A stretch of DNA of 39,215 bases, from contig JAIRQF010000059.1 of assembly GCA_031256635.1 (NCBI GenBank), positions 1 through 39,215 on the forward strand. Direction: 5' to 3'. This DNA comes from Treponema sp. (GTDB lineage: Bacteria > Spirochaetota > Spirochaetia > Treponematales > Breznakiellaceae). Below, in pieces: positions 1 to 7,781 of the stretch; the stretch's first letter is position 1, and each line of letters starts with the position of its first letter. The translations under genes were made by a program, and so were the position numbers. The notes below the pieces were generated by a model, which made no database searches, was not told the DNA's origin, and was given only the letters and a program-made list of their open reading frames with translations.

Positions 1-1116
1 CTTGATGAATGGCTGGCAAATATCGGATTGTCAAAAATGCGCCCGTCCAGCACGGACGAGGTAAAAGTCGCGAAAGGCAACACCAATTCCAAAATACAGG
101 CGCTTTATGAAAAGGCGCAGGGTAAACTTGAAGGCGCGAAATCCTTGCTTAAGGCAAAAGACAAGGAGCGCGTTGATGTCGAGAATATGCTGCGTGACAG
201 AGTAAATTCCCTATATGAAAAACATCCTCTTCGCGAGTTTGGCGAGGTAAGCGATACATATACCGACGGGCAAAAAGCGTCAATCAATGAAATTCAAAAT
301 CTGCTTAAGGTTTTACTTAAAAATGATCACGATCTGGAAGTAAGCATCAGGGATTTTGCCAATGCCGACACGGATGTACAGAGCCTTGCCGAAAAACTTG
401 CAAGTGAAGGCGGAAGCTCTGTTACGATTGATACAGGCGCGATTGATACCGAATGTGAAACCATCCGTCAAATGGCGAAAATGACAATCGGGCGGCAGGG
501 TAATCACTTTCCCATTTTAACCAACGAATATTATCACAGCGTTCCAAACGATGTGGCTACACGGGAAAACATCATTACCATGCTCGCCAGAATAGAGAGC
601 ATAGACGCTGAAGCTTTCTGCCGCATATATAAAAATAAATTAAACCGCATTACCCCGTATGTTTTGCTTTTAGCTACATACGGCGATATGGGTTTCTGCT
701 GGGAGCCGTTTGACCGTTTTAACAGAGCCACCAGCCGCGGCCGTATTATTGTCCCAATGTACCCCAGAAATTTATACATCGCTGTTTTGACGGCGGTTGC
801 CGATCTTCGCTGGCAGGTAGCCAAGGAAAAAGCGTCATTTTACTGGATGGAAGAAGGGCTTACAGGAAATTATTATCAGTGGTTCCAGGCGCAAAAATTA
901 AAAGGCGATATTAAGGAATATTTTATCCGTGATTATATTCTGTGGATGACAAAAGAATCGGAAGGAATTCAGAAACTTGATAAGGATGTCCGGGGCGCTT
1001 TCTGGCGGCACATGCCGTTTACAAGGGAAGTGAAAGAAAAACTCAAAAACCGCAATCTGATTTATCAGGAATTATATCAGCGTGATGTAAACCGCACAAT
1101 GTCTGACGGTTATTAA
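1..1116 (+). CDS. Conserved hypothetical protein, N-terminally coiled coil (5' end outside the window)
   Basis: The reading frame is open to the left edge, so the gene is 5'-truncated here; the TTG at 28 and ATG at 37 are not convincing starts because in-frame codons continue upstream without a stop or a Shine-Dalgarno. The first ~130 visible residues are rich in Lys, Glu and Ala and look like a coiled coil. The remainder is a mixed, aromatic-rich globular region with no signal peptide or membrane segment. I do not recognise a family; it resembles conserved hypotheticals found only in treponemes. It is followed by a DUF3597 gene with its own promoter-like sequence, so it probably ends a transcription unit. 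No terminator is obvious, only an AT-rich 14-base palindrome about 10 bases after the stop. Reading frame certain, function unknown. Confidence 0.8.
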   Translation, partial: LDEWLANIGLSKMRPSSTDEVKVAKGNTNSKIQALYEKAQGKLEGAKSLLKAKDKERVDVENMLRDRVNSLYEKHPLREFGEVSDTYTDGQKASINEIQNLLKVLLKNDHDLEVSIRDFANADTDVQSLAEKLASEGGSSVTIDTGAIDTECETIRQMAKMTIGRQGNHFPILTNEYYHSVPNDVATRENIITMLARIESIDAEAFCRIYKNKLNRITPYVLLLATYGDMGFCWEPFDRFNRATSRGRIIVPMYPRNLYIAVLTAVADLRWQVAKEKASFYWMEEGLTGNYYQWFQAQKLKGDIKEYFIRDYILWMTKESEGIQKLDKDVRGAFWRHMPFTREVKEKLKNRNLIYQELYQRDVNRTMSDGY

Positions 1117-1158
1117 GATCGGACATTAAATATAATTATATTGATATTAAAATAATCC

Positions 1159-1187
1159 TTGTGTTCACTGAATACTCGAAGTAAAAT
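1159..1187 (+). promoter_or_regulatory. Candidate sigma70 promoter of the DUF3597 gene
   Basis: TTGTGT (1159-1164), 17-base spacer, TAAAAT (1182-1187). It lies about 50 bases before the ATG at 1238, leaving room for the AAGGAG site. The -35 match is modest. Confidence 0.45.
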
Positions 1188-1237
1188 ATTATTTACGGAT
1201 AGTGTTATATCCGAACAATGAAACAAGGAGCATATTT

Positions 1238-1690
1238 ATGGGTGTTTTTGATTCGATTAAAGAAAAACTTTTTGGCAAAAAGACAGCGGAACCAGCCAAG
1301 ACTGAAGTTATTCAGCCTAATTATTCAGCACCGTCAGGGACAGCGGCAGCGGCGATAGCGGCAGGAAAAGCCGCCGCGGCAAGAGCAGAAATAGCCGCCA
1401 AGATTGCTGAGGTTTCAAAACCGGCGCAACCTGTCGACATTGAAGCTATTATGGAAGCCGCTGTGAAAGCGAAAGGCATTAAGCTTAACTGGCGCGAATC
1501 CATTGTCGACTTATTGAAAGCGCTTGATCTTGACAGCAGTCTTGCTGCTCGAAAGGAACTTGCCGCCGATTTAAAATATTCAGGCCCTCACGCGGACGGT
1601 TCCGCAGAGAAGAACATCTGGTTGCACAAAGAAGTTATGAAGGCGCTTGCCGCAAACGGCGGAAAAGTACCGAAAGAATTATTAAAATAG
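1238..1690 (+). CDS. DUF3597 domain protein
   Basis: This 150-residue soluble protein of unknown function belongs to the DUF3597 family. It has a short start (MGVFDSIKEKLFGKK), an Ala-rich low-complexity linker (about residues 30-60), and the typical C-terminal domain with LNWRESIVDLLKALDLDSS, LAARKELA, NIWLHKEVMKALAANGGKVP. The ATG at 1238 is chosen because AAGGAG sits at 1225-1230, seven bases upstream; the longer frame from 1202 has no ribosome site. The gene is followed by two hairpins (1698-1721 and 1746-1769) before hflK, so it is probably transcribed alone. The family is usually found as a single-domain cytoplasmic protein, and its role is not established. Family assignment is confident; function is not. 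Confidence 0.85.
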   Translation: MGVFDSIKEKLFGKKTAEPAKTEVIQPNYSAPSGTAAAAIAAGKAAAARAEIAAKIAEVSKPAQPVDIEAIMEAAVKAKGIKLNWRESIVDLLKALDLDSSLAARKELAADLKYSGPHADGSAEKNIWLHKEVMKALAANGGKVPKELLK

Positions 1691-1730
1691 ATAGCCGCTT
1701 GCAAAACTGAAGTTTTGCAAGAGCTTCTAA
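1691..1730. repeat. Short form of dispersed palindromic repeat B
   Basis: An 11-bp perfect stem, CTTGCAAAACT (1698-1708) with AGTTTTGCAAG (1711-1721), surrounds a 2-base loop. Read on the minus strand, the block matches the two ends of the longer element at 7601-7731 joined together (CTCTTGCAAAACTTC... and ...CAAGCGGCTA), as if its middle had been deleted. Confidence 0.7.
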
Positions 1731-1745
1731 ATTCTCGTAATATTA

Positions 1746-1769
1746 CAAGGCGCATATGTTTGCGCCTTG
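1746..1769 (+). terminator. Hairpin after DUF3597 gene, possible terminator
   Basis: CAAGGCGCA (1746-1754) pairs perfectly with TGCGCCTTG (1761-1769) around the loop TATGTT. Only a short mixed CTTCTATT tract follows, so termination is plausible but not certain. Its 3' end overlaps the -35 box of hflK. Confidence 0.5.
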
Positions 1770-1795
1770 CTTCTATTAAAATAGAATAGTATACT
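1767..1795 (+). promoter_or_regulatory. hflK promoter predicting a leaderless mRNA
   Basis: TTGCTT (1767-1772), 17-base spacer, TATACT (1790-1795), then six bases to the ATG at 1802. There is no Shine-Dalgarno. Transcription would be expected to start at or next to the A of the start codon. Confidence 0.6.
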
Positions 1796-1801
1796 TCACT
1801 C

Positions 1802-2752
1802 ATGAAATTCACCTCACAAAACATGGGCAAGTTAAGCCCGCGACTTGTTTCCTTTATCATAGCGGGAATATTGGTGCTGATTTTTTTGGCTACCAGTGTT
1901 TTTATAGTCGATCAGACTGAACAGGCTGTTATTACCCGATTTGGAAAATTTATCGGTATAAGGGATCCCGGCCTTCACTTTAAGCTGCCCTTTGGTATTG
2001 ACCGCAATTATACGGTCAATGTCAGGACTGTACAAACCGAAGAGTTCGGTTATCGCACAACAAGGGGAGGAAATTTCCCCGCATACTCCAGTCAGTCAAT
2101 TGAATCTGTCATGCTTACAGGCGATTTGAATATTGTCGATGTTGAATGGATTATCCAGTACCGTGTTGTTGATCCAAAGGCATGGGTTTTTAACGTACAG
2201 GAGCGCACCGAAACAATCCGCGATGTGTCCCGTTCCGTTATCAATATGCTTGTCGGCGACCGCGCCATTATGGATATCATGGGCGTTGAACGCAGCGCAA
2301 TCGAAACCGAGTCTTCCATTATCATGAACGATACTTTCAATGACTACGCGCTTGGCATCAATGTTATCGCTGTCAGGCTGCAGAATGTCACCCCTCCGTC
2401 GGGACAGGTGCAGGAAGCTTTTGAGGATGTTAACAGGGCGATTCAGGATCGCGAGCGTCTTATCAATGAGGGGCAGCAGTCATACAACGAGGCGATTCCA
2501 AGGGCGAGAGGCGAAGCCGACAGGATGGTTCAGGAAGCGCAAGGTTACGCGCTTGAACGCGTGAACAGGGCAAACGGCGATGTCGCCCGTTTTATTTCCG
2601 TATTCGCGGAATACAGCCGCGCGCCTGACGTTACAAGGCAGCGTTTGTATTATGAAATGATTGAAGAAGTGTTCATGAACGAGACGGATATGACAATTAT
2701 TGACCGAAACCTTAATAATTTCCTGCCTCTTATGAACGTGGGAGGAAGATAA
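1802..2752 (+). CDS. hflK: HflK, SPFH/band-7 membrane protein
   Basis: HflK is half of the HflKC complex, which in other bacteria cages and modulates the membrane protease FtsH. The protein has a short cytoplasmic start, one membrane anchor at about residues 16-37, then the SPFH domain beginning with DQTEQAVITRFGKF and GLHFKLPF, and a long Glu/Arg/Ala-rich helical region (about 200-275). It lacks the Gly-rich N-terminus of enterobacterial HflK, as is common outside Proteobacteria. The start at 1802 has no Shine-Dalgarno and sits six bases after a -10 box; ATG 1823 is the alternative and also lacks one. The stop codon overlaps the hflC start by one base (TAATG), so the two are translationally coupled. 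No ftsH lies in the window. Confidence 0.92.
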   Translation: MKFTSQNMGKLSPRLVSFIIAGILVLIFLATSVFIVDQTEQAVITRFGKFIGIRDPGLHFKLPFGIDRNYTVNVRTVQTEEFGYRTTRGGNFPAYSSQSIESVMLTGDLNIVDVEWIIQYRVVDPKAWVFNVQERTETIRDVSRSVINMLVGDRAIMDIMGVERSAIETESSIIMNDTFNDYALGINVIAVRLQNVTPPSGQVQEAFEDVNRAIQDRERLINEGQQSYNEAIPRARGEADRMVQEAQGYALERVNRANGDVARFISVFAEYSRAPDVTRQRLYYEMIEEVFMNETDMTIIDRNLNNFLPLMNVGGR

Positions 2753-3741
2753 TGAAAAAATTTTTTACAACGTTAGTTGTTATATTCATCATAATAATTG
2801 CCATTGTTATTGCGGGCCCCTTGTTTGTCGTGAACGAAGGTGAGCAGGTTGTTATCGTTCAATTGGGAAGGATAACCAATGTTATTACCGACGCCGGACT
2901 TCATTTTAAAGTACCGTTTATTGACGAAGTCGTCCGTTACCCCAAAAAGATTATGGCGTGGAACGGAGAGGCAAATATCATACCGACAGCGGAAAGACAG
3001 TTCATATATGTTGACGTAGTGGCGCGCTGGCGTATTTCCGATCCAAAGGTGTATTACGAATCCATTAACACTGTTAACGCCGCTTACTCAAAACTTTCTG
3101 AAATTATCGACTCGGCTGTCCGTACTGTTGTCGCTGAAAACCCTTTAATTGAATCGGTGCGCAATTCAAATTCCATTATTGAACGCGGTACAAGCACAGA
3201 TGATCTTGGCCTTGGGGAAGGTATCGAAGTTGAAATTATCACTACAACAACACAGGCAAATTCCAGTCATGATCCCATTGTCCGCGGCCGCCGGCAGCTT
3301 GCCGAATTGATTCTTGCCCGTTCCAGGCAGAACATGGAACGCGAGTTCGGTATAACGCTGATTGATGTAGTAACGCGTCAAATCAGTTATTCTCCGGAGC
3401 TTACACCCAGCGTTCACGCGCGCATGATCAGGGAACGTAATCAGCTTGCAATGCTTTACCGTTCAGACGGAGAAGGCCGCAAAGCGGAATGGATGGGAAG
3501 AATGGACAGGGACAGGCGCGAAGTAATATCTGCCGCTTATTCCCAGTCGCAGACAATCATGGGAACGGCTGACGCCGAAGCCGCAAGGATTTACGCTGAT
3601 GCTTATAACAGGGACGCGTCAACCAGAAATTTTTATGATTACTGGAGATCGATAGAATCGTACCGTCAGACAATGCCCAAGTTTAATAAAACCCTTACTA
3701 CAGACATGGATTATTTCCGTTTTCTGTATAATCCCAGATAG
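2752..3741 (+). CDS. hflC: HflC, SPFH/band-7 membrane protein
   Basis: HflC is the partner of HflK in the FtsH-modulating membrane complex. A single N-terminal anchor (residues 2-25, Ile/Val-rich) is followed by NEGEQVVIVQLGRI and AGLHFKVPFIDEV, the standard opening of the SPFH domain. The rest of the domain includes YVDVVARWRISDPKVYY and TLIDVVTRQISY. At 329 residues the length is normal for HflC. A strong GGAGGAAG site (2741-2748) lies in the end of hflK. The C-terminal stretch with DAEAARIYADAYNRD is the usual helical assembly region. The next gene begins 17 bases later, so a three-gene operon with the kinase-like protein is likely. Confidence 0.92.
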   Translation: MKKFFTTLVVIFIIIIAIVIAGPLFVVNEGEQVVIVQLGRITNVITDAGLHFKVPFIDEVVRYPKKIMAWNGEANIIPTAERQFIYVDVVARWRISDPKVYYESINTVNAAYSKLSEIIDSAVRTVVAENPLIESVRNSNSIIERGTSTDDLGLGEGIEVEIITTTTQANSSHDPIVRGRRQLAELILARSRQNMEREFGITLIDVVTRQISYSPELTPSVHARMIRERNQLAMLYRSDGEGRKAEWMGRMDRDRREVISAAYSQSQTIMGTADAEAARIYADAYNRDASTRNFYDYWRSIESYRQTMPKFNKTLTTDMDYFRFLYNPR

Positions 3742-3758
3742 GCGATGTAAAAGTAAGC

Positions 3759-5204
3759 ATGCTTAATGTTTATATTTCTGATGTAGATAACAAACCCGCT
3801 GTCTTTTTTAACTCAAGGCTTGATCCGCGTTCCTTCGCGAGAACCAAAATGTCCCAAAGCATGACCGAACAGGGTTTTATTGTAAACCCTGACGGCTCGC
3901 ATGAAATATGGAGAGCATCGGGAATTGATGAAAAAGACGGCTTCATGCAGTTCTGGGGCCCTCTGTTCAGCGGAAAAAGACTTGATTCCCTCATTGATGA
4001 AGCTGTTTCAAAGACAGACAGCGCGGCAGATCAAAGCGCACTGGACGCGGTTGTTCTGTGGATTAGGGCAAAAATGCTGTTAGGTGAAACTCTTTCCGCC
4101 GCCAATCCCGGCGCCGCGTTTGTCCGCTGCGAAGACGGGAAACCGGATCATTTAAAGAGCGGCATTTTTTTCTCACCTGAATATTTATCAACCCGGTGTC
4201 TTTTAATGGAAAGCTCGGATAAATATCCGTCGGATAAAAATCCGTCGGAAAAAGATCCGGTTGACCGTTATAACAGTCCTGATCTGAAAGGTTTGGATAC
4301 ATCGGCTTTTTGCGCCGGAGTTATGCTGTATACGCTCTTCGCAAAAGCACACCCATTTCTTTCCGGCAGCGTTTATCAGGATATGAGGGAAGGAGTATTT
4401 CTGCCCATTCATCTTGCCGCGCCGAATTTAAATGAAAAACTTTCCGGCCTTATTCAATCCGCGCTCATGCTGCCTGCCGCGAATAACAAACCTCCTGTCA
4501 AGGCTGCGGATATTCTTACGAATATACTTAAAACATTAATAAGTAATAATAATGAAATCGTTTCCGTTTCTTCGCTGTTTAATGTATTGTCAGAGGAAAA
4601 ATCACTGCAAATTGAAAATGAAAAGAACCGCTATCTTTCCAGACAAAAAAAAATCGTTAAAACAAAACGTTTTATACTTCGCAACAGAACCGTTTTATTG
4701 ATTGCCGCCGCGGTTCTTGTTTCTGTCATTTTAGTTATTTTCGGCATGATGGATAGTATCTCCAAGCGTCCGACAACCGCGGGAATGTATCCTGATAATG
4801 TTATATACGCCTATTTTAACGCGTTCAGTTCTCTGGATCATGTGTTAATGGAAGCATGCCTGGACGGTGCGAGTAAAGCCGATCTAAGCGCGGCTATCAG
4901 CATAACCGCAATTACAAGAACAAGAATGGCATATGAATCATCGATGCAGGGTATAATTACGGCTGAAGAATGGAGGGAAAACGGAGGAGAACTGCCCGCT
5001 CCCGATGTTTTTGGCGTAACGAATTTATCGATCTCTCAGGCAGGCGGCAGTATGGATGAAGGTATTGTAACTTACCGTGTTACTTACCAGCTTTGGCCTC
5101 TTGGCGAAGATCTGCCGTATAACCGCACCGATATTATGATATTAAAAATTGACAGAAAGAAAAATTGGCGGATAACGGAGATTCAGCGTACAGAAAGACA
5201 GTGA
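3759..5204 (+). CDS. Membrane-anchored kinase-like protein lacking catalytic motifs (possible pseudokinase)
   Basis: This 481-residue protein is not a clear member of any named family to me. Residues ~172-258 look like the C-lobe of a bacterial Ser/Thr protein kinase: NSPD where APE/SPE is expected, LDTSAFCAGVMLYTLF like the DVYSLGVLLYELL helix, AHPF, then a DMREG...PNLNEKLSGLIQSALML stretch. No glycine-rich loop, VAxK, HRD or DFG motif is visible upstream, so catalysis is unlikely. Residues ~311-331 form one membrane segment. The ~150-residue C-terminus outside it (YFNAFSSLDHVLMEACL) could be NTF2-like. A small tandem repeat (SDKYP/SDKNP/SEKDP, residues 153-167) sits inside the lobe. It follows hflC by 17 bases, suggesting a role at the same membrane. 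The kinase link is pattern-based inference. Confidence 0.6.
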   Translation: MLNVYISDVDNKPAVFFNSRLDPRSFARTKMSQSMTEQGFIVNPDGSHEIWRASGIDEKDGFMQFWGPLFSGKRLDSLIDEAVSKTDSAADQSALDAVVLWIRAKMLLGETLSAANPGAAFVRCEDGKPDHLKSGIFFSPEYLSTRCLLMESSDKYPSDKNPSEKDPVDRYNSPDLKGLDTSAFCAGVMLYTLFAKAHPFLSGSVYQDMREGVFLPIHLAAPNLNEKLSGLIQSALMLPAANNKPPVKAADILTNILKTLISNNNEIVSVSSLFNVLSEEKSLQIENEKNRYLSRQKKIVKTKRFILRNRTVLLIAAAVLVSVILVIFGMMDSISKRPTTAGMYPDNVIYAYFNAFSSLDHVLMEACLDGASKADLSAAISITAITRTRMAYESSMQGIITAEEWRENGGELPAPDVFGVTNLSISQAGGSMDEGIVTYRVTYQLWPLGEDLPYNRTDIMILKIDRKKNWRITEIQRTERQ

Positions 5205-5224
5205 TATCATTTTTTGCTTACCAA

Positions 5225-6040
5225 TCACTGGAAACAATTTTTCTTTTCAGCTAACCATTCATTTATCAAACTGCGTGACAGAGAGCCTTCGGCCGGCAGC
5301 TCAGGCAGATTGTCTTTTGTAAACCATGCGGCGTCTTCTATTTCCTCTCCGTCCGGATTAATTGTTCCTGATAAGTACCGCGCTCTAAAGCCAATCATCA
5401 GCGAGTTCGGGAAAGGCCACGGCTGGGAGGCGGCATATTCGATATTTTCTACTTCGATGTTTATCTCTTCTCGGATTTCTCTCGCTGCTGTTTCCTCAAG
5501 CGATTCTCCGGCTTCATTAAAACCTGATATGTGGCTGTAAACACCCTGCTTGAATCTTTTGTTATGCGCAAGCAGGATTCGGTTGTCATTATCTGTGATG
5601 ATTACAATAACAGCCGGACAAATTCTCGGAAACTCCATCCGTCCGCATTTCGGACAAAGACGGTGTTCCCCTCCGGGAACATCGTTGTTTTCCGCGCCGC
5701 AGGATCCGCAAAAGCGCGATTCCTGCCTCCACCCGGAAATGTGGCATGCGCGCATAATTTTTGATAATTTTACGTCTTCTTTCCCGGCTGCGCTGAACAT
5801 GGAAAGAAGATGGCGAACGGGAATTCGTTTCCAGTTTACAGGCAAAACAGTTTCCGGGGGAATATATACTCCGGTTATTATGGAAGGGGGAGAGCCGTCA
5901 ACCGCGGGAACTTCAAAAATTTGCGTATCTTTAAATTCTTTGGATAATTCAAGCGGCAATTCTTCGGTTATCTGTGAATCAGAAGTATTTTGCGGAACAA
6001 GTAAACCATCACTCTGAAAGAAAAACGCCTTTTTTTCCAT
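5225..6040 (-). CDS. nudC: NudC-type NAD+ diphosphatase / RNA decapping Nudix hydrolase
   Basis: NudC-family enzymes hydrolyse NAD(H) to NMN and AMP and remove NAD caps from RNA. The 271-residue protein has the full layout: an N-terminal domain, a four-Cys zinc ribbon (C111, C114, C129, C132), and a Nudix domain with the box starting at G163 (GFNEAGESLEETAAREIREE). The NudC-specific SQPWPFPNS motif is at 195-203. Length and order are typical. The gene ends 20 bases from the convergent kinase-like gene and diverges from the gene at 6139. The ATG at 6040 has no Shine-Dalgarno but lies six bases after TATGAT, with TTGATA 17 bases further up, so a leaderless mRNA is predicted. Confidence 0.93.
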   Translation of the reverse strand: MEKKAFFFQSDGLLVPQNTSDSQITEELPLELSKEFKDTQIFEVPAVDGSPPSIITGVYIPPETVLPVNWKRIPVRHLLSMFSAAGKEDVKLSKIMRACHISGWRQESRFCGSCGAENNDVPGGEHRLCPKCGRMEFPRICPAVIVIITDNDNRILLAHNKRFKQGVYSHISGFNEAGESLEETAAREIREEINIEVENIEYAASQPWPFPNSLMIGFRARYLSGTINPDGEEIEDAAWFTKDNLPELPAEGSLSRSLINEWLAEKKNCFQ

Positions 6041-6046
6041 AATTTT

Positions 6047-6075
6047 ATCATAATTTGTTTTTATTTGTTTATCAA
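6047..6075 (-). promoter_or_regulatory. nudC promoter predicting a leaderless mRNA
   Basis: On the minus strand, TTGATA (6070-6075), 17-base spacer, TATGAT (6047-6052), then AAAATT and the ATG at 6040. It shares the divergent intergenic region with a TATAAT (6093-6098) that probably serves the plus-strand gene. Confidence 0.65.
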
Positions 6076-6138
6076 TTATTTTTATTTTATATTATAATTG
6101 TACGTGTCAATTTATTTTTTTCCGTAAAGGAGGCTATT

Positions 6139-6522
6139 TTGAACAGTATGAATTATCTTGAGATGCTGCCGCTGAGCAGTATCACTAAATACGCAAAGGG
6201 GCATCCTAAAGACGGAGTCTCTTTTTCGGGCTATCCAAGAGCGCACCCGTCGGATAAAAATAAACTTATTCTTGTAAATGACCCGCTGGGAAACGAGCCG
6301 ACAGTTCTGGAATTTAAACTTGATGATATTCTTTTTGTTGAGGAGGTTCCTTCCGCCGTTACCGAAACAGGCGAAGGCGTGCCTCTTGTAAAACTTTGGA
6401 TACAGCGCGGAGCGGTCGGAGTGATTCTTGAACCGTTTGAAGTAAACGATCAGATTCACTTTGCAGGGAAGGTCCGGGCAATTAAGGAACGTATTTTGCG
6501 CTGGCAGCAGGCGGCAGTTTAG
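6139..6522 (+). CDS. Small conserved hypothetical protein
   Basis: A 127-residue soluble protein, mostly beta by appearance, with no signal peptide, membrane segment or recognised motif. It contains YLEMLPLSSITKYAKGHPKDGVSFSGYP, and a C-terminal half with VPLVKLWIQRGAVGVILEPFEVND. I do not recognise the family. The TTG at 6139 is preferred because AAAGGAGG (6126-6133) lies five bases upstream; the ATG at 6148 is 14 bases from that site. A TATAAT at 6093-6098 in the shared divergent region probably drives it. The AmrS-like gene starts 11 bases after its stop, so the two may be co-transcribed. Confidence 0.72.
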   Translation: MNSMNYLEMLPLSSITKYAKGHPKDGVSFSGYPRAHPSDKNKLILVNDPLGNEPTVLEFKLDDILFVEEVPSAVTETGEGVPLVKLWIQRGAVGVILEPFEVNDQIHFAGKVRAIKERILRWQQAAV

Positions 6523-6533
6523 TTTATTAATAA

Positions 6534-7592
6534 ATGGATACACCGGCAGTCTCTCAATTTAATTCCGCTGCGGGTCTCCCAATGTTTATGATGCCGGATG
6601 GAGAAAATGTCCGCTGCGATCTTTGTCCCAAAAACTGCAAAATAAAAACCGGAAATTTCGGATCATGCGGGGTCAGGGGCAATAAAGGCGGGAAGGGAAT
6701 AATTCCGTATTACGGGCTTATTTCCGCGTTAGCTGTCGATCCTGTTGAAAAAAAGCCGCTTTATCATTTTAAACCCGGATCAAAAATACTTTCACTCGGG
6801 TTTGCAGGATGCAACCTCCGCTGCCCTTTTTGCCAAAACTGGCAAATATCGCAGATAAATCAACGCTCACAGATAAATCAGCGCTCACAAAAAACTGATA
6901 TCAGCGATTTGGGCAGGCGTATGCAGAGCGGAGAAATTATTTCCGCAGCGCTGCGGCAGGATTCACCGTCCATTGCCTACACATACTCAGAACCTCTTGT
7001 TCATATCGAGTATATTCTGGATTGCATGGCGCTTGCGCGCAGGCACGGGATTGCGAATGTTCTTGTAACGAACGGCTGTATTAAACCTGAAGCTGCTGCC
7101 GCTGTTCTTAAATTGACTGATGCCGCCAATGTCGATTTAAAATGTTTTTCCGCGGACACTTATAAAAATTGTTTGGGCGGCGATTTGGAAGCGGTGCTTG
7201 ATTTTATCAGGTTATGCAGAAAAATGAATGTTCACATTGAAATAACCACATTGGTTGTACCGGATTTGAATGATTCAAGGGAAGAACTGGATGCGGCTGC
7301 GGATTTTATCGCGTCTGTCGATAAAGATATTCCATGGTTTCTTTCCGCGTATCATCCCGATTACCGCTGGAACGCGCCGCCTACAGATCCTGTTTTTTTA
7401 TTAAGAACGGCAAAAGAAGCCGGAAAGAAACTAACCTATGTTTATACCGGAAATTTTTCATCGGATAATAATACACATTGCGCTTCCTGCGGCGCTGTTC
7501 TTGTGAAACGCAGAGGTTATAACGCGGATACTTCGGGATTAATTAATAACACATGCGCGGCTTGCGGAAAAATAACAGATATAGTTATATAA
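6534..7592 (+). CDS. AmrS-like radical SAM enzyme (AmmeMemoRadiSam family)
   Basis: This protein belongs to the radical SAM family found with AMMECR1 and Memo proteins; its reaction is not established. The SAM cluster motif is CNLRCPFC (C93, C97, C100), preceded by a Cys-rich opening (C28, C31, C35, C45) typical of this family and followed by YTYSEPLVHIEY and NVLVTNG. The C-terminus carries two CxxC pairs, likely a zinc ribbon. The usual partners are not in the window, so it is an orphan here. Just after the cluster motif an exact-frame 18-base tandem duplication (6852-6887) adds SQINQR twice. The ATG at 6534 lacks a Shine-Dalgarno; ATG 6582 is an alternative that keeps all cysteines. Confidence 0.85.
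   Translation: MDTPAVSQFNSAAGLPMFMMPDGENVRCDLCPKNCKIKTGNFGSCGVRGNKGGKGIIPYYGLISALAVDPVEKKPLYHFKPGSKILSLGFAGCNLRCPFCQNWQISQINQRSQINQRSQKTDISDLGRRMQSGEIISAALRQDSPSIAYTYSEPLVHIEYILDCMALARRHGIANVLVTNGCIKPEAAAAVLKLTDAANVDLKCFSADTYKNCLGGDLEAVLDFIRLCRKMNVHIEITTLVVPDLNDSREELDAAADFIASVDKDIPWFLSAYHPDYRWNAPPTDPVFLLRTAKEAGKKLTYVYTGNFSSDNNTHCASCGAVLVKRRGYNADTSGLINNTCAACGKITDIVI
6852..6887 (+). repeat. 18-bp in-frame tandem duplication in the radical SAM gene
   Basis: Two adjacent 18-base units (6852-6869 and 6870-6887) differ at one position. Each encodes six residues (Q-I-N-Q-R-S), placed a few residues after the CxxxCxxC loop. Confidence 0.9.
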
Positions 7593-7600
7593 AATCAAAG

Positions 7601-7731
7601 GCTCTTGCAAAACTTCAGTTTTGTAAGAGCTTCCTTAAATACCGCAGTTTTGCAGGGCGTTAGCCCGAAAAACTGCTTAGCCGCAGCATCGAACCAAAGG
7701 TTCGCACTAATCGTGTTTTGCAAGCGGCTAA
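7601..7731. repeat. Long form of dispersed palindromic repeat B (three consecutive hairpins)
   Basis: Hairpin 1 is a 14-bp stem with one G-T pair (7601-7614 with 7617-7630). Hairpin 2 has GCAGTTTT (7644-7651) pairing with AAAACTGC (7669-7676) and an inner GGGC/GCCC stem. Hairpin 3 has TTAGCCGC (7677-7684) pairing with GCGGCTAA (7724-7731) and an inner CGAACC-AAA-GGTTCG stem. It fills most of the gap between the radical SAM gene and the dehydrogenase and has no ORF. Hairpin 1 could also terminate the upstream transcript. Confidence 0.7.
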
Positions 7732-7781
7732 TCATTTTAATCTTATTGACTATCGGGTTGTTTTCTGTTTAAACAATTATT

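Noticed and set aside
5568-5578. Further GTTATGCG copies (near 5570, 12930 and 20568) as recombination sites
   Set aside because: They lie in conserved coding sequence of nudC, the UROD-like gene and ribF, so the octamer alone is not specific.
5550-6017. 155-codon plus-strand ORF
   Set aside because: It lies opposite nudC, which has complete family motifs; no ribosome site or recognisable protein.
7690-7704. CGAACC-AAA-GGTTCG hairpin, recalling a tRNA T-arm
   Set aside because: No acceptor stem, D-arm or anticodon arm fits around it; it is part of repeat B.
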